From Paractinoplanes pyxinae (lineage in GTDB: Bacteria; Actinomycetota; Actinomycetes; Mycobacteriales; Micromonosporaceae): a stretch of 64,000 bases of DNA. Within the stretch, counting starts at the first letter, position 1. Each line of letters opens with the position of its first letter. Where the stretch lies: positions 310,001 to 374,000 of the forward strand of contig NZ_JAPNTZ010000010.1 of the NCBI RefSeq assembly GCF_026626335.1, given 5' to 3'. The notes below the pieces were generated by a model, which saw nothing but the letters and a program-made list of their open reading frames with translations, had not been told where the DNA came from and made no database searches. Position numbers and translations under genes: made by a program. This document shows positions 57,151-64,000 of this stretch, piece by piece.

Positions 57151-59262
57151 ATGCGTAAACGCTCGGCAATCGCCCTGATCGGCCTGGCCGCGACGTTCGT
57201 CGCCGCGCCCGCGCAGGCCCATCAGAAGGACACGGAATTCCAGAGGCTGGCCACCTTCCCGGCCTATCTGAACTCGTCGATCGACGACACGGCCGCCGCC
57301 GAGATCTCCACAGTCACCGAGGACGGCCGCACGGTCGTCTACACCGACAGCCCGGGCAAGCGCCTCGGCTTCGTCGACATCACCAACCCGGGCAAGCCGA
57401 AGCCGGGCGGCACCCTGGCCCTCGACGGCGAGCCCACCTCGGTCGCGCACCTCGGCCACCTGCTGCTGGCCGGCGTAAACACCCGCGAGAGCTTCACCAA
57501 CCCGTCGGGCCAGCTCGTCGTCATCGACGACCGCAGCCGCAAGGTGGTGCGCCAGATCGACCTGGGCGGTCAGCCCGACTCGGTCGCCGTGGCGCCGAGC
57601 GGCCGCTACATCGCGGTGGCGATCGAGAACGAGCGCGACGAGGACGTCAACGACGGCGCGATCCCGCAGCTGCCGGCCGGCTACCTGTCGGTGATCGACA
57701 CGAAGACCTGGAAGGCGTCGAAGGTCGACCTGACCGGCCTGGCCGCGGTCGCCCCGACCGACCCCGAGCCCGAGTACGTCAGCGTCAACTCGCGCGACGA
57801 GGCGGTCGTCTCCCTGCAGGAGAACAACCACATCGCGGTCGTGTCGCTGAAGTCGAAGAAGGTCGTCAAGCACTTCCCGGCCGGTCAGGTCACGGTGTCC
57901 GGGGTGGACACCAAGGACGACGACAACATCACGCTGGACGGCACGATCACCGCCGAGCGGGAGCCGGACGGTGTCGCCTGGATCAGCGACGACCTGTTCG
58001 CCACGGCCAACGAGGGCGACTACGAGGGCGGCTCGCGCGGCTGGTCGATCTTCTCGCGCGACGGCAAGGTCGTCTGGGACGCCGGCAACACGCTCGAGCA
58101 CATCGCCGTCGAGCACGGCCTCTACCCGGACAAGCGTTCCGACGCCAAGGGCATCGAGGTGGAGAACGTCGCGTTCGCCCGGATCGGCCGTACGCCGTAC
58201 GTCTTCGTCAACTCCGAGCGGGGCAACTTCACCGCGGTGTACGACGTGTCGAACCCGCGCAAGCCGAAGTTCCAGCAGCTGCTGCCGACCACGAACGGGC
58301 CCGAGGGTGTCGTCGCGGTGCCGTCGCGGGGCCTGCTCGTCGTCTCCAGCGAGGAGGAGATCCCGGACGCCAACATCCGCGGCTCGGTGCAGATCTACGG
58401 AATCGGCCACGGCCAGTTCCCCTCCATCGTCTCGGACGACACCATCCCGTTCGGCACGCTGTCGGCGCTCTCGGCCGTCCCGGGCCGGCGGTCCCAGCTC
58501 GTCTCGGTGACCGACTCGGCGTACACCCCGACCCGGATCCTGACCATCGACACCGCGCAGCGTCCGGCCGAGATCGAGCGGCAGCTCACCGTCACGAAGG
58601 ACGGCCAGGCGGTCGGTTACGACGCCGAGGGCATCGTGGCGCGCAAGGGCGGCGGTTACTGGCTGGCCAGCGAGGGCTCCGCCGACACCCCCAACCTTCT
58701 GGTACGCCTCGACGCGCGCGGCGCGGTCCAGCAGGAGATCGCGCTGCCGGCCGACATCGCCGCCGCCGTCACCACCAACGGCTTCGAGGGCGTGGCCGAG
58801 ACCGGCGGCGCCGTCTGGGTCGCCATCCAGCGTTCGCTCAAGACCGACCCCGCGAACGTCGTCCGGATCGGCAGGCTCGACCTGAGGACCGGCGCCTGGT
58901 CGTGGCTGCTCTACCCGCTGGACACCGCGCCGATCGGCTGGACCGGCCTGTCCGAGATCGTCGCGGTCGACGGCAACACGTTCGCCGTGATCGAGCGGGA
59001 CAACCAGCGCGGCCCGCAGGCCTCGATCAAGAAGATCTACAAGTTCGACGTCCCGGCCACCTGGACCGGCACGCCGACGGTGAGCAAGAAGCTCGTCAAG
59101 GACCTGCTTCCCGCACTGAAGGCCGACAACGGCTGGGTGCAGGACAAGGTCGAGGGCCTGGCGATCGGCGGTGACGGCCGCACGTACGCCGTGACCGACA
59201 ACGACGCCATCGACGACGCCACCGGCGAGACGGTCTTCCTGCGGCTGGGCCGCCTGCTCTAA
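57151..59262 (+). CDS. Secreted phytase-esterase-like beta-propeller protein
   Basis: This 703-residue protein has a Sec signal (MRKRSAIALIGLAATFVAAPAQA, cleaved near residue 23). The mature part contains an N-terminal seven-bladed propeller with YVTN-type repeats (GQLVVIDDRSRKVVRQIDLGGQPDSVAVAPSGRYIAV) and a C-terminal esterase-like-of-phytase domain (YDAEGIVARKGGGYWLASEGSADTPNLLVRLDARG... ending VEGLAIGGDGRTYAVTDND). Probably an extracellular phosphatase/esterase; substrate unknown. It converges on the AfsR-like gene with a 4-base overlap. Confidence 0.83.
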   Translation: MRKRSAIALIGLAATFVAAPAQAHQKDTEFQRLATFPAYLNSSIDDTAAAEISTVTEDGRTVVYTDSPGKRLGFVDITNPGKPKPGGTLALDGEPTSVAHLGHLLLAGVNTRESFTNPSGQLVVIDDRSRKVVRQIDLGGQPDSVAVAPSGRYIAVAIENERDEDVNDGAIPQLPAGYLSVIDTKTWKASKVDLTGLAAVAPTDPEPEYVSVNSRDEAVVSLQENNHIAVVSLKSKKVVKHFPAGQVTVSGVDTKDDDNITLDGTITAEREPDGVAWISDDLFATANEGDYEGGSRGWSIFSRDGKVVWDAGNTLEHIAVEHGLYPDKRSDAKGIEVENVAFARIGRTPYVFVNSERGNFTAVYDVSNPRKPKFQQLLPTTNGPEGVVAVPSRGLLVVSSEEEIPDANIRGSVQIYGIGHGQFPSIVSDDTIPFGTLSALSAVPGRRSQLVSVTDSAYTPTRILTIDTAQRPAEIERQLTVTKDGQAVGYDAEGIVARKGGGYWLASEGSADTPNLLVRLDARGAVQQEIALPADIAAAVTTNGFEGVAETGGAVWVAIQRSLKTDPANVVRIGRLDLRTGAWSWLLYPLDTAPIGWTGLSEIVAVDGNTFAVIERDNQRGPQASIKKIYKFDVPATWTGTPTVSKKLVKDLLPALKADNGWVQDKVEGLAIGGDGRTYAVTDNDAIDDATGETVFLRLGRLL

Positions 59263-62258
59263 AGGAGACCGACCGCGTCGGCCACCCTGGTTCCGGTGGC
59301 CCGGCGGTAGGCCTCTTCGAAGCCCGCGTCACCCAGGGCGGCGCGGGCTTCGACCATGATGCGGTCCACGTCCGGCACCGCGCGGTCGCGGTAGCCGCGT
59401 ACGGCGTCGGCCGCGCCCAGCAGGAAGGCGGCCCGTTCGGCGTCGCCCTCCCGCAGGGTCAGATCGGCCAGGCCGACCAGGGTCAGGGCGACCACCGGCG
59501 AGTCCCGCGACTCGACGGCCGTCCGCACCGCGTCGGCGTGCTTGAGCCGGGCCGCGGCCAGGTCGCCCGCGGCCGCGCTGATCAGGCCCTGGGTGTGCAG
59601 GGCCATCGCCTTGAACTGCGGGACCACGGCCGGATGGCGCATCCGGGCCAGGGCCGCGTCCATGCCGAGCCGGGCCTCCTCGAGGTCGCCCTCCATCCGG
59701 GCGAAGGTGGCATGGCCGTACGCCACCGAGGCCAGCACCTCGGGCAGCGCGACCTGCTCGGCCGCCACCCGGGCCTGCTTGAGCACCGTGCGGGCCTCGT
59801 CGACTTCGCCCGCCATCCACAGCTGGTGGGCGAGCCTCACTTCCATCTGCGGCAGGTCTTCGCGTACGCCGACCTCGCGCACCAGATCGATGGCCTCACG
59901 CTGCCAGTCCACGGCCGTCGCGAAGTCGCCCCGGGCCGCGGCCAGGTCGCCCAGCAGGCTCAGCGCGAAACCGATGCCCCACCGCTCGCCGATCTCGCGG
60001 AACTCGGCCAGCGCCTCGCGCATCTCGGCCTCGGCCAGCTCGGCGCTCTGCCCGAAGTTGAGCCGCAACTGCGACACGAACATCTTGGCCACCGCCCGCA
60101 GCCACGGCTCGGGATCGTCGAACAGGGGCTCGACCAGCCGGAACCCGGCCTCCGGCCCGGACGGATCCTCGAACATGACGGCCAGCGGCGGGATCAGCCG
60201 CAGCGCCGGATGCTTCGACCCGAGGCCGGCGCTGTGTTCCTGGGCCAGGCGGAACTGCTCTTGCACGTGGTCGACCGCCAGGCCGCCCTCCAGCCCGTTG
60301 ATGGCCGCGTAGGTGTGGGTCAGGGCGCGGTCCTCGGGGTCGGTGTCGCCGCTCATCGACGCCACCTCGGCGGCCAGCGCGGCGCCCTCCGAGCGGTGGC
60401 CGCTCAACCACCAGTACCAGCCCAGCCGGGCCACGAGCGCGGCCGCCGTGGCCCGGTCGCCCGCCTTGATCGCGGCCCGCACCGAGGCGTGCAGGTTGTC
60501 GTGCTCGGTGGCCAGCTGCCGCAGCCAGGCCAGCTGGTCGGCGCCGCGCAGCTGCGGGTCGGCCTGGCCGGCCAGCTCGATCAGCCAGGCGGCCAGGGCC
60601 CGCCGCTGCGACTCGGACTCGCCCGCCTCGGCCAGCCGCTCCAACCCGTACTCGCGAATCGTCTCGAGCATGCGGTAGCGCCCGTCGCCGCCGAGCACCA
60701 GCAGCGACTTGTCGACCAGGGCGGCCAGCACCTCGATGTCGGTGCCGCACACCTGCTCGGCCGCGGCCGGTTCGGCGCCGCCCTGGAACAGCGCGAACCG
60801 CCGCCACAGCTGCCTTTCCGGCTCGGTCAGCAGGTCCCAGCTCCAGTCGACGACCGCGCGCAACGTCTGATGGCGGGGGAGCGCGGCCCGGCTGCCCCCG
60901 GTGAGCAGGCGGAACCGGTCGGACAGGCGGTCGGCCAGCACGGCCACGGGCAGGGTGCGCAGGCGAGCGGCGGCCAGTTCGATGGCCAGTGGCATGCCGT
61001 CGAGCTCGCGGCACACCCGGACGACGGCCTCGGTGTTCTGCTCGGTGAGGGTGAACGCCGCCGCCCGGTCGAGGAGTAGCCGTACGGAAGGAAAAGCGGA
61101 AGCGGTCGACGCGCCCGCGCCCACCGGCGGCAGCGCCAGCGGCTCGACCGGATGCAGCCGCTCGCCCGGGATGCCCAGCGGCTCACGGCTCGTGGCCAGC
61201 ACGCGCAGGCCCGGCGCGGCCCGCAGCAGCTCGTCGGCGACCTGAGCCGCGGCGGTGATCAGATGTTCGCAGTTGTCGAGGATCAGCAGCATCGTGCGGT
61301 GGGCCAGCGCCTCCCGCAGCCGGGCCATCTCGCTCCTCTTGGGACGGTCGAGGATCCCCTGGCCACGCAGGCCGAGCGCGGTCAGAACGGCCTGCGGCAC
61401 CTCGGCCGGGTCGGTGACCGGGGCCAGCTCGACCCGCCAGACGTCCGTGTCGAGCCGCCGGCCGACCTCGACCGAGAGGCGGGTCTTGCCGCTGCCGCCC
61501 GGCCCGATCAGGCTCACCAGGCGATGCTCGCCGAGCAGGCCGCGCACGCCTTTGACGTCCGCCTCACGACCGACGAAGCTGCTGACCTCGGCCGGCAGGT
61601 TGCCGCTGCGCCGCTCCTCCCGCAGCAGTTCGAGGTGCAGTTCCCGCAGCTCGGCCGACGGGTCGGCCCCCAGCACGTCGGCCAGCCGGCGCCGCGCCTG
61701 CTCGTACACCTCCAGCGCGCGGCCCGGGTTACCGGCCGCCCGCAATGCCCGCATCAGCTGGCCGGCCAGTTGCTCGTCGAGCGGGTGCTGGGTGACCAGG
61801 CCTTCGAGCGTGGGCACGGCCTCGGAGCCGCTGAGCCCGCGCTTGGTCGCGTCCAGGCGCAGCTCGTGCAGCCGGGCCGCGTCGGCCCGGGCCACCTCGG
61901 GAAAGTCGAGGTCGCCGCGCCACAAGCTGAGGGCCCGGGCCGGGTCGGTGGCGGCCAGCCGGGTGAAGACGTGCGCGTCGACCTGCTCCGGCTCGATGAC
62001 CAGCCGATACCCGTACGCGGCGGCCTCGATCACCAGCCCCGCCTTACGCAGCCGCGACACCAGGGCCTGCAGCGCGTTGCCGGCGCCCGACGGCGGCTCG
62101 TCGCCCCAGACACCGTCGATCAGCCGCTGGGCCGACACCACCTTGTTCGGCTCCAGGGCGAGCAGCACCAGCAGGGCGCGCAGACGGGCGCCCGCGACCG
62201 GCACGACCTCGCCGGCCGGGCCGCGCAGCTCCAACGGCCCGAGCACGGCAATCTCCAC
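59259..62258 (-). CDS. AfsR/SARP-like regulator: BTAD, NB-ARC ATPase and TPR domains
   Basis: This 999-residue protein begins with an OmpR-type winged helix (MEIAVLGPLELRGPAGEVVPVAGARLRALLVLLALEP, about 1-90), then a BTAD helical domain (about 95-220). The NB-ARC/STAND ATPase follows, with Walker A LIGPGGSGKTRLS (about 250) and Walker B MLLILDNCEHLI (about 325). A long C-terminal TPR-like region covers about 480-990. Members activate secondary metabolism or stress genes in response to bound partners. It starts 100 bases from the nearest neighbour and has no biosynthetic cluster beside it in the window. Confidence 0.92.
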   Translation of the reverse strand: MEIAVLGPLELRGPAGEVVPVAGARLRALLVLLALEPNKVVSAQRLIDGVWGDEPPSGAGNALQALVSRLRKAGLVIEAAAYGYRLVIEPEQVDAHVFTRLAATDPARALSLWRGDLDFPEVARADAARLHELRLDATKRGLSGSEAVPTLEGLVTQHPLDEQLAGQLMRALRAAGNPGRALEVYEQARRRLADVLGADPSAELRELHLELLREERRSGNLPAEVSSFVGREADVKGVRGLLGEHRLVSLIGPGGSGKTRLSVEVGRRLDTDVWRVELAPVTDPAEVPQAVLTALGLRGQGILDRPKRSEMARLREALAHRTMLLILDNCEHLITAAAQVADELLRAAPGLRVLATSREPLGIPGERLHPVEPLALPPVGAGASTASAFPSVRLLLDRAAAFTLTEQNTEAVVRVCRELDGMPLAIELAAARLRTLPVAVLADRLSDRFRLLTGGSRAALPRHQTLRAVVDWSWDLLTEPERQLWRRFALFQGGAEPAAAEQVCGTDIEVLAALVDKSLLVLGGDGRYRMLETIREYGLERLAEAGESESQRRALAAWLIELAGQADPQLRGADQLAWLRQLATEHDNLHASVRAAIKAGDRATAAALVARLGWYWWLSGHRSEGAALAAEVASMSGDTDPEDRALTHTYAAINGLEGGLAVDHVQEQFRLAQEHSAGLGSKHPALRLIPPLAVMFEDPSGPEAGFRLVEPLFDDPEPWLRAVAKMFVSQLRLNFGQSAELAEAEMREALAEFREIGERWGIGFALSLLGDLAAARGDFATAVDWQREAIDLVREVGVREDLPQMEVRLAHQLWMAGEVDEARTVLKQARVAAEQVALPEVLASVAYGHATFARMEGDLEEARLGMDAALARMRHPAVVPQFKAMALHTQGLISAAAGDLAAARLKHADAVRTAVESRDSPVVALTLVGLADLTLREGDAERAAFLLGAADAVRGYRDRAVPDVDRIMVEARAALGDAGFEEAYRRATGTRVADAVGLL

Positions 62259-62260
62259 CC

Positions 62261-62851
62261 CTACGATTCTGCCCTTCGGTAGCGAACGATGAGTACGCCC
62301 TTGGTCGTAGCGACGCTGCTGATCAGTTCGAACTCGGCCAACGGGGCCGGATGCTCGAACAACCGCGCGCCCGTGCCGAGCGTCAGCGGGTGAATCAGCA
62401 GCGTGTAGTCGTCGACCAGACCGGCCGCGTGCAGGCTGCGAACCAGCGCCGCACTGCCGTTGACGGCCAGGTCAGGCCCGTCGGTCTCTTTCAACGCGGA
62501 CACGGTCTCAACGGCGTCACCGCGCAGCAGAGTCGAATTCTCCCAGGCGCCGGCATCGTCGAGCGTCCTCGAGACGACGTACTTGGTGGCCTTGTTCATC
62601 AACGCCGAGAACGGGTTGCCGTCGGTGGCGCGCCCCCAGACGTTCGCGAAGTCCTGCCAGGTGCGCCGCCCGAACAGCAGGTCACCGGCCTGAGCCATGC
62701 CCTTGCTCAGCTCCTGCCCCATGACGTCGTCGTTGAACCGCGGCCCCCAGCCGCCGTGCGTGAAGCCGCCCCGAGTGTCCTCGTCCGGGCGGCCCAGCCC
62801 CTGCACCACCCCGTCCAAGGTCATGAACATCGTCACGCTGATCTTCCGCAT
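62261..62851 (-). CDS. RibD C-terminal/dihydrofolate-reductase-fold protein
   Basis: This 196-residue protein starts MRKISVTMFMTLDGVVQGLGRPDEDTRGGF with MTLDGVVQ, then LLFGRRTWQDFANVW, YVVSRTLDD and IHPLTLGTGARLFEH, typical of the RibD_C/YyaP-YwjB reductase family. Substrate unknown. ATG 62851 follows a GGGAGGAAGC site. The frame is open upstream through the tandem repeat and 126-bp element, but that extension is repeat sequence, not protein. Confidence 0.85.
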   Translation of the reverse strand: MRKISVTMFMTLDGVVQGLGRPDEDTRGGFTHGGWGPRFNDDVMGQELSKGMAQAGDLLFGRRTWQDFANVWGRATDGNPFSALMNKATKYVVSRTLDDAGAWENSTLLRGDAVETVSALKETDGPDLAVNGSAALVRSLHAAGLVDDYTLLIHPLTLGTGARLFEHPAPLAEFELISSVATTKGVLIVRYRRAES

Positions 62852-62880
62852 GCTTCCTCCCGAGCCGTTTGCCTTCTGTA

Positions 62881-63000
62881 CGAACGGCCGACGCTCATTT
62901 CGACGCCGTCCCAGAATCAAAGTCAAAATCTTGATGTTGTATGCGAACGGCCGACGCTCATCTCGACGCCGTCCCAGAATCAAAGTCAAAATCTTGATGT
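62881..63000 (-). repeat. Tandem 63-bp tail of repeat copy 2
   Basis: Two 57-bp blocks (62881-62937 and 62944-63000) differ at one base and, with a 6-base joint, give a 63-bp period. Read on the minus strand each unit begins CATCAAGATTTTGACTTTGA. The first unit starts exactly where the 126-bp core ends. The array lies 30 bases upstream of the reductase start. Confidence 0.88.
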
Positions 63001-63121
63001 CGTAGCGGGGTGGGGGGTTACAGACCGTCGCTCCCGCCGAGGGCCGCGGCGGGGTGAGCTGGCCGCTGGCGCGTCCAGAACGCTCACCCCACCACGGCGA
63101 CGTGCGTAAATGGTTGCGCCC
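62996..63121 (-). repeat. 126-bp structured interspersed repeat, copy 2
   Basis: This is the inverted counterpart of 39779-39904, with 4 substitutions in 126 bases. All complementary arms of the main hairpin (GGGGTGAGC/GCTCACCCC) and of the CCGCCG/CGGCGG alternative are unchanged, and the differences fall in unpaired parts. It runs toward the reductase gene and ends in the 63-bp tandem tail. Confidence 0.8.
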
Positions 63122-63358
63122 AGACCCGAAATCCCCTTCGCCCGGCCCAGCAATCCTGATATCCGCCCACGCCACATGCAGCGCGTAGGCCGTCCGCCCC
63201 GGCGCCTGCGCTTAATGTCTTTGCCCATCATCCGAGCGTCCCAACGCAGGTCCTGGCCTCTTAGTCGGCGACGGCTGCGGCGGCGTTGATCGAGGCGGAC
63301 ACGAGGCTTTAGGTGGCGGCTCGGCCGCATTTGGACGCGGCGGGGACGGCCGTTACAT

Positions 63359-63492
63359 GTGGCCACTCCGGCCTCACCCGCAGTGGCCTGTCTGGTCGAC
63401 CGCAGCACGCGCCGCGTGACGCAGCTGCATCCGGGCTGGCTCCGGTGCTGCCCGGCGGTCACGTCGAGGACGGGGAGACCGCCGAGCTGGGG
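63359..63492 (+). pseudogene. NUDIX hydrolase fragment, frameshifted
   Basis: One frame reads SPAVACLVDRSTRRV...LHPGW and the next continues LAPVLPGGHVEDGETAEL, together the first half of a NUDIX domain with the start of its box. Homology stops before the REUXEE residues. The rest of 63122-63601 shows nothing else I can identify. Confidence 0.5.
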
Positions 63493-63601
63493 CCGGGCTG
63501 CAGCCGGAATGCCGGACATGTCGCCGGCTGCTGTGGCGACGCGGCGGCAGCGTGGGAAACGGTCGCCGGCTCGGCGAGGTGGCGACGTTCTGTAGGCGTG
63601 G

Positions 63602-63949
63602 TCAGAGGTGGGAGTCGGTCGGCTTTCGGAGGACGTAGATGGCGGCTTCCAGGTCGCCGTCTGAGGTGTGCACGGTTGTCTCTACGCGGCGGTAGCCGGG
63701 GCCTTCGAACTCGTCCAGGCGGGGCCAGTGGGCGGCCAGGTCGGCCGACTCGAACACGTGGACCGGGACGGCCGCGGCCTCCGGGTCGAGTTCCAGGGCT
63801 GGATAGCCGAGTTCGGCGCCCCACCCCTCGTCGGCCAGGGTGCCGTGCACGTGCCCCTCGAACCAGCGCCCGGTCAGCCCGTCGAGCTGGTGATGGTTGG
63901 GGCGGCCCGGGGCCAGGGTTCCGTATGTCGCCAGACGCAGTTCGGCCAT
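63602..63949 (-). CDS. Gamma-glutamylcyclotransferase-like (AIG2 family) protein
   Basis: This 115-residue protein has the substrate-loop motif ATYGTLAPGRPNHHQL (residues 8-23), GHVHGTLADEGWGAELGYPAL, and LDEFEGPGYRRVETTV with the catalytic Glu region, the GGCT/AIG2 fold. It probably cyclises gamma-glutamyl amines or acts in glutathione-like turnover. ATG 63949 is preferred over 63964 because it places YGTL at the usual distance. Confidence 0.83.
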   Translation of the reverse strand: MAELRLATYGTLAPGRPNHHQLDGLTGRWFEGHVHGTLADEGWGAELGYPALELDPEAAAVPVHVFESADLAAHWPRLDEFEGPGYRRVETTVHTSDGDLEAAIYVLRKPTDSHL

Positions 63950-64000
63950 GGCCCCAGCAAACACGTGCCATGCCGTGGCGGAAAGCCGAGAGGCGGGAGT

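Noticed and set aside
59259..62258. Pathway-specific regulator marking a secondary-metabolite cluster
   Set aside because: Neighbouring genes are not biosynthetic, so no cluster can be claimed.
62881..63000. CRISPR array
   Set aside because: Only two units, each 57-63 bp of identical sequence with no unique spacers, and no cas genes in the window.
62852..63175. N-terminal extension of the reductase through the tandem and 126-bp repeats
   Set aside because: The extension is repeat DNA that also occurs elsewhere in a non-coding context, and ATG 62851 has a strong ribosome-binding site.

Overview
The window is high-GC DNA from a filamentous actinomycete, most likely an Actinoplanes-like member of the Micromonosporaceae. 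This rests on composition, on actinobacterial families (DUF397, XRE/DUF5753, BTAD/AfsR regulators, MptB), and on a block of housekeeping genes that keep mycobacterial order: Nif3-like, zinc-ribbon protein, RNase H/phosphatase at the left end, then panB, glnA2 and glnE. In M. tuberculosis these lie close together; here about 38 kb separates the first trio from panB. Genus assignment is inference; no rRNA or tRNA gene was seen.

0-11 kb: Nif3/zinc-ribbon/RNase H operon, secreted GH18 chitinase, MFS exporter, VOC protein, methyltransferase, a DUF3311 + sodium:solute symporter pair, DUF397 protein, cytidine deaminase, and two paralogous membrane-associated hypotheticals. Paired DnaA-box-like 9-mers recur in the gaps. 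11-17 kb: a carbohydrate locus with an exported beta-propeller glycosidase-like protein divergent from LacI regulator, FAD oxidoreductase, ABC binding lipoprotein and two permeases, with two LacI-type operators in the divergent gap.

17.2-24.1 kb is the scarred part. It holds a frameshifted HxlR fragment, an IS110-family remnant, a second copy of the permease tail, a truncated DUF1211 channel gene, a broken TetR gene, then intact GNAT, NUDIX, kinase, cyclase and TSUP genes, then RNase P RNA. Immediately after rnpB, a 15-bp copy of its 3' end is repeated 987 bp downstream. Between the copies lie an inverted duplicate of the DUF1211 fragment, another IS110 C-terminal remnant and a small cysteine-rich gene, which looks like a decayed island inserted at rnpB.

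24-39 kb: APH-like kinase/P-loop kinase/threonine dehydratase operon, a GAPDH homologue lacking the catalytic His, an OhrR-like MarR with MFS partner, LysR, an ABC-2-like membrane protein, a signal-less M15 peptidase, asd with a clear terminator, a 562-residue histone H1-like Ala/Lys protein, an RNB ribonuclease, and a MarR/oxidoreductase divergon with a strong operator.

39-64 kb: panB, glnA2, DUF350, GNAT, EamA transporter, alpha/beta hydrolase, GATase and glnE (nitrogen core). Then come an XRE/DUF5753 regulator flanked by two paralogous small 'CPTVY' proteins, a leucine-dehydrogenase-like gene with divergent Lrp, mannosyltransferase-type membrane proteins, a phytase-esterase-like exported protein, a 999-residue AfsR-like regulator, a RibD/DHFR-type reductase and a gamma-glutamylcyclotransferase-like gene.

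The most unusual signal is a 126-bp structured repeat present twice in inverted orientation (39.8 kb and 63.0 kb, 4 mismatches). Each copy ends at the same point, where a different, AT-richer tail beginning CATC has been tandemly duplicated exactly twice (18-bp unit at one site, 63-bp unit at the other). I know of no described element with this layout.
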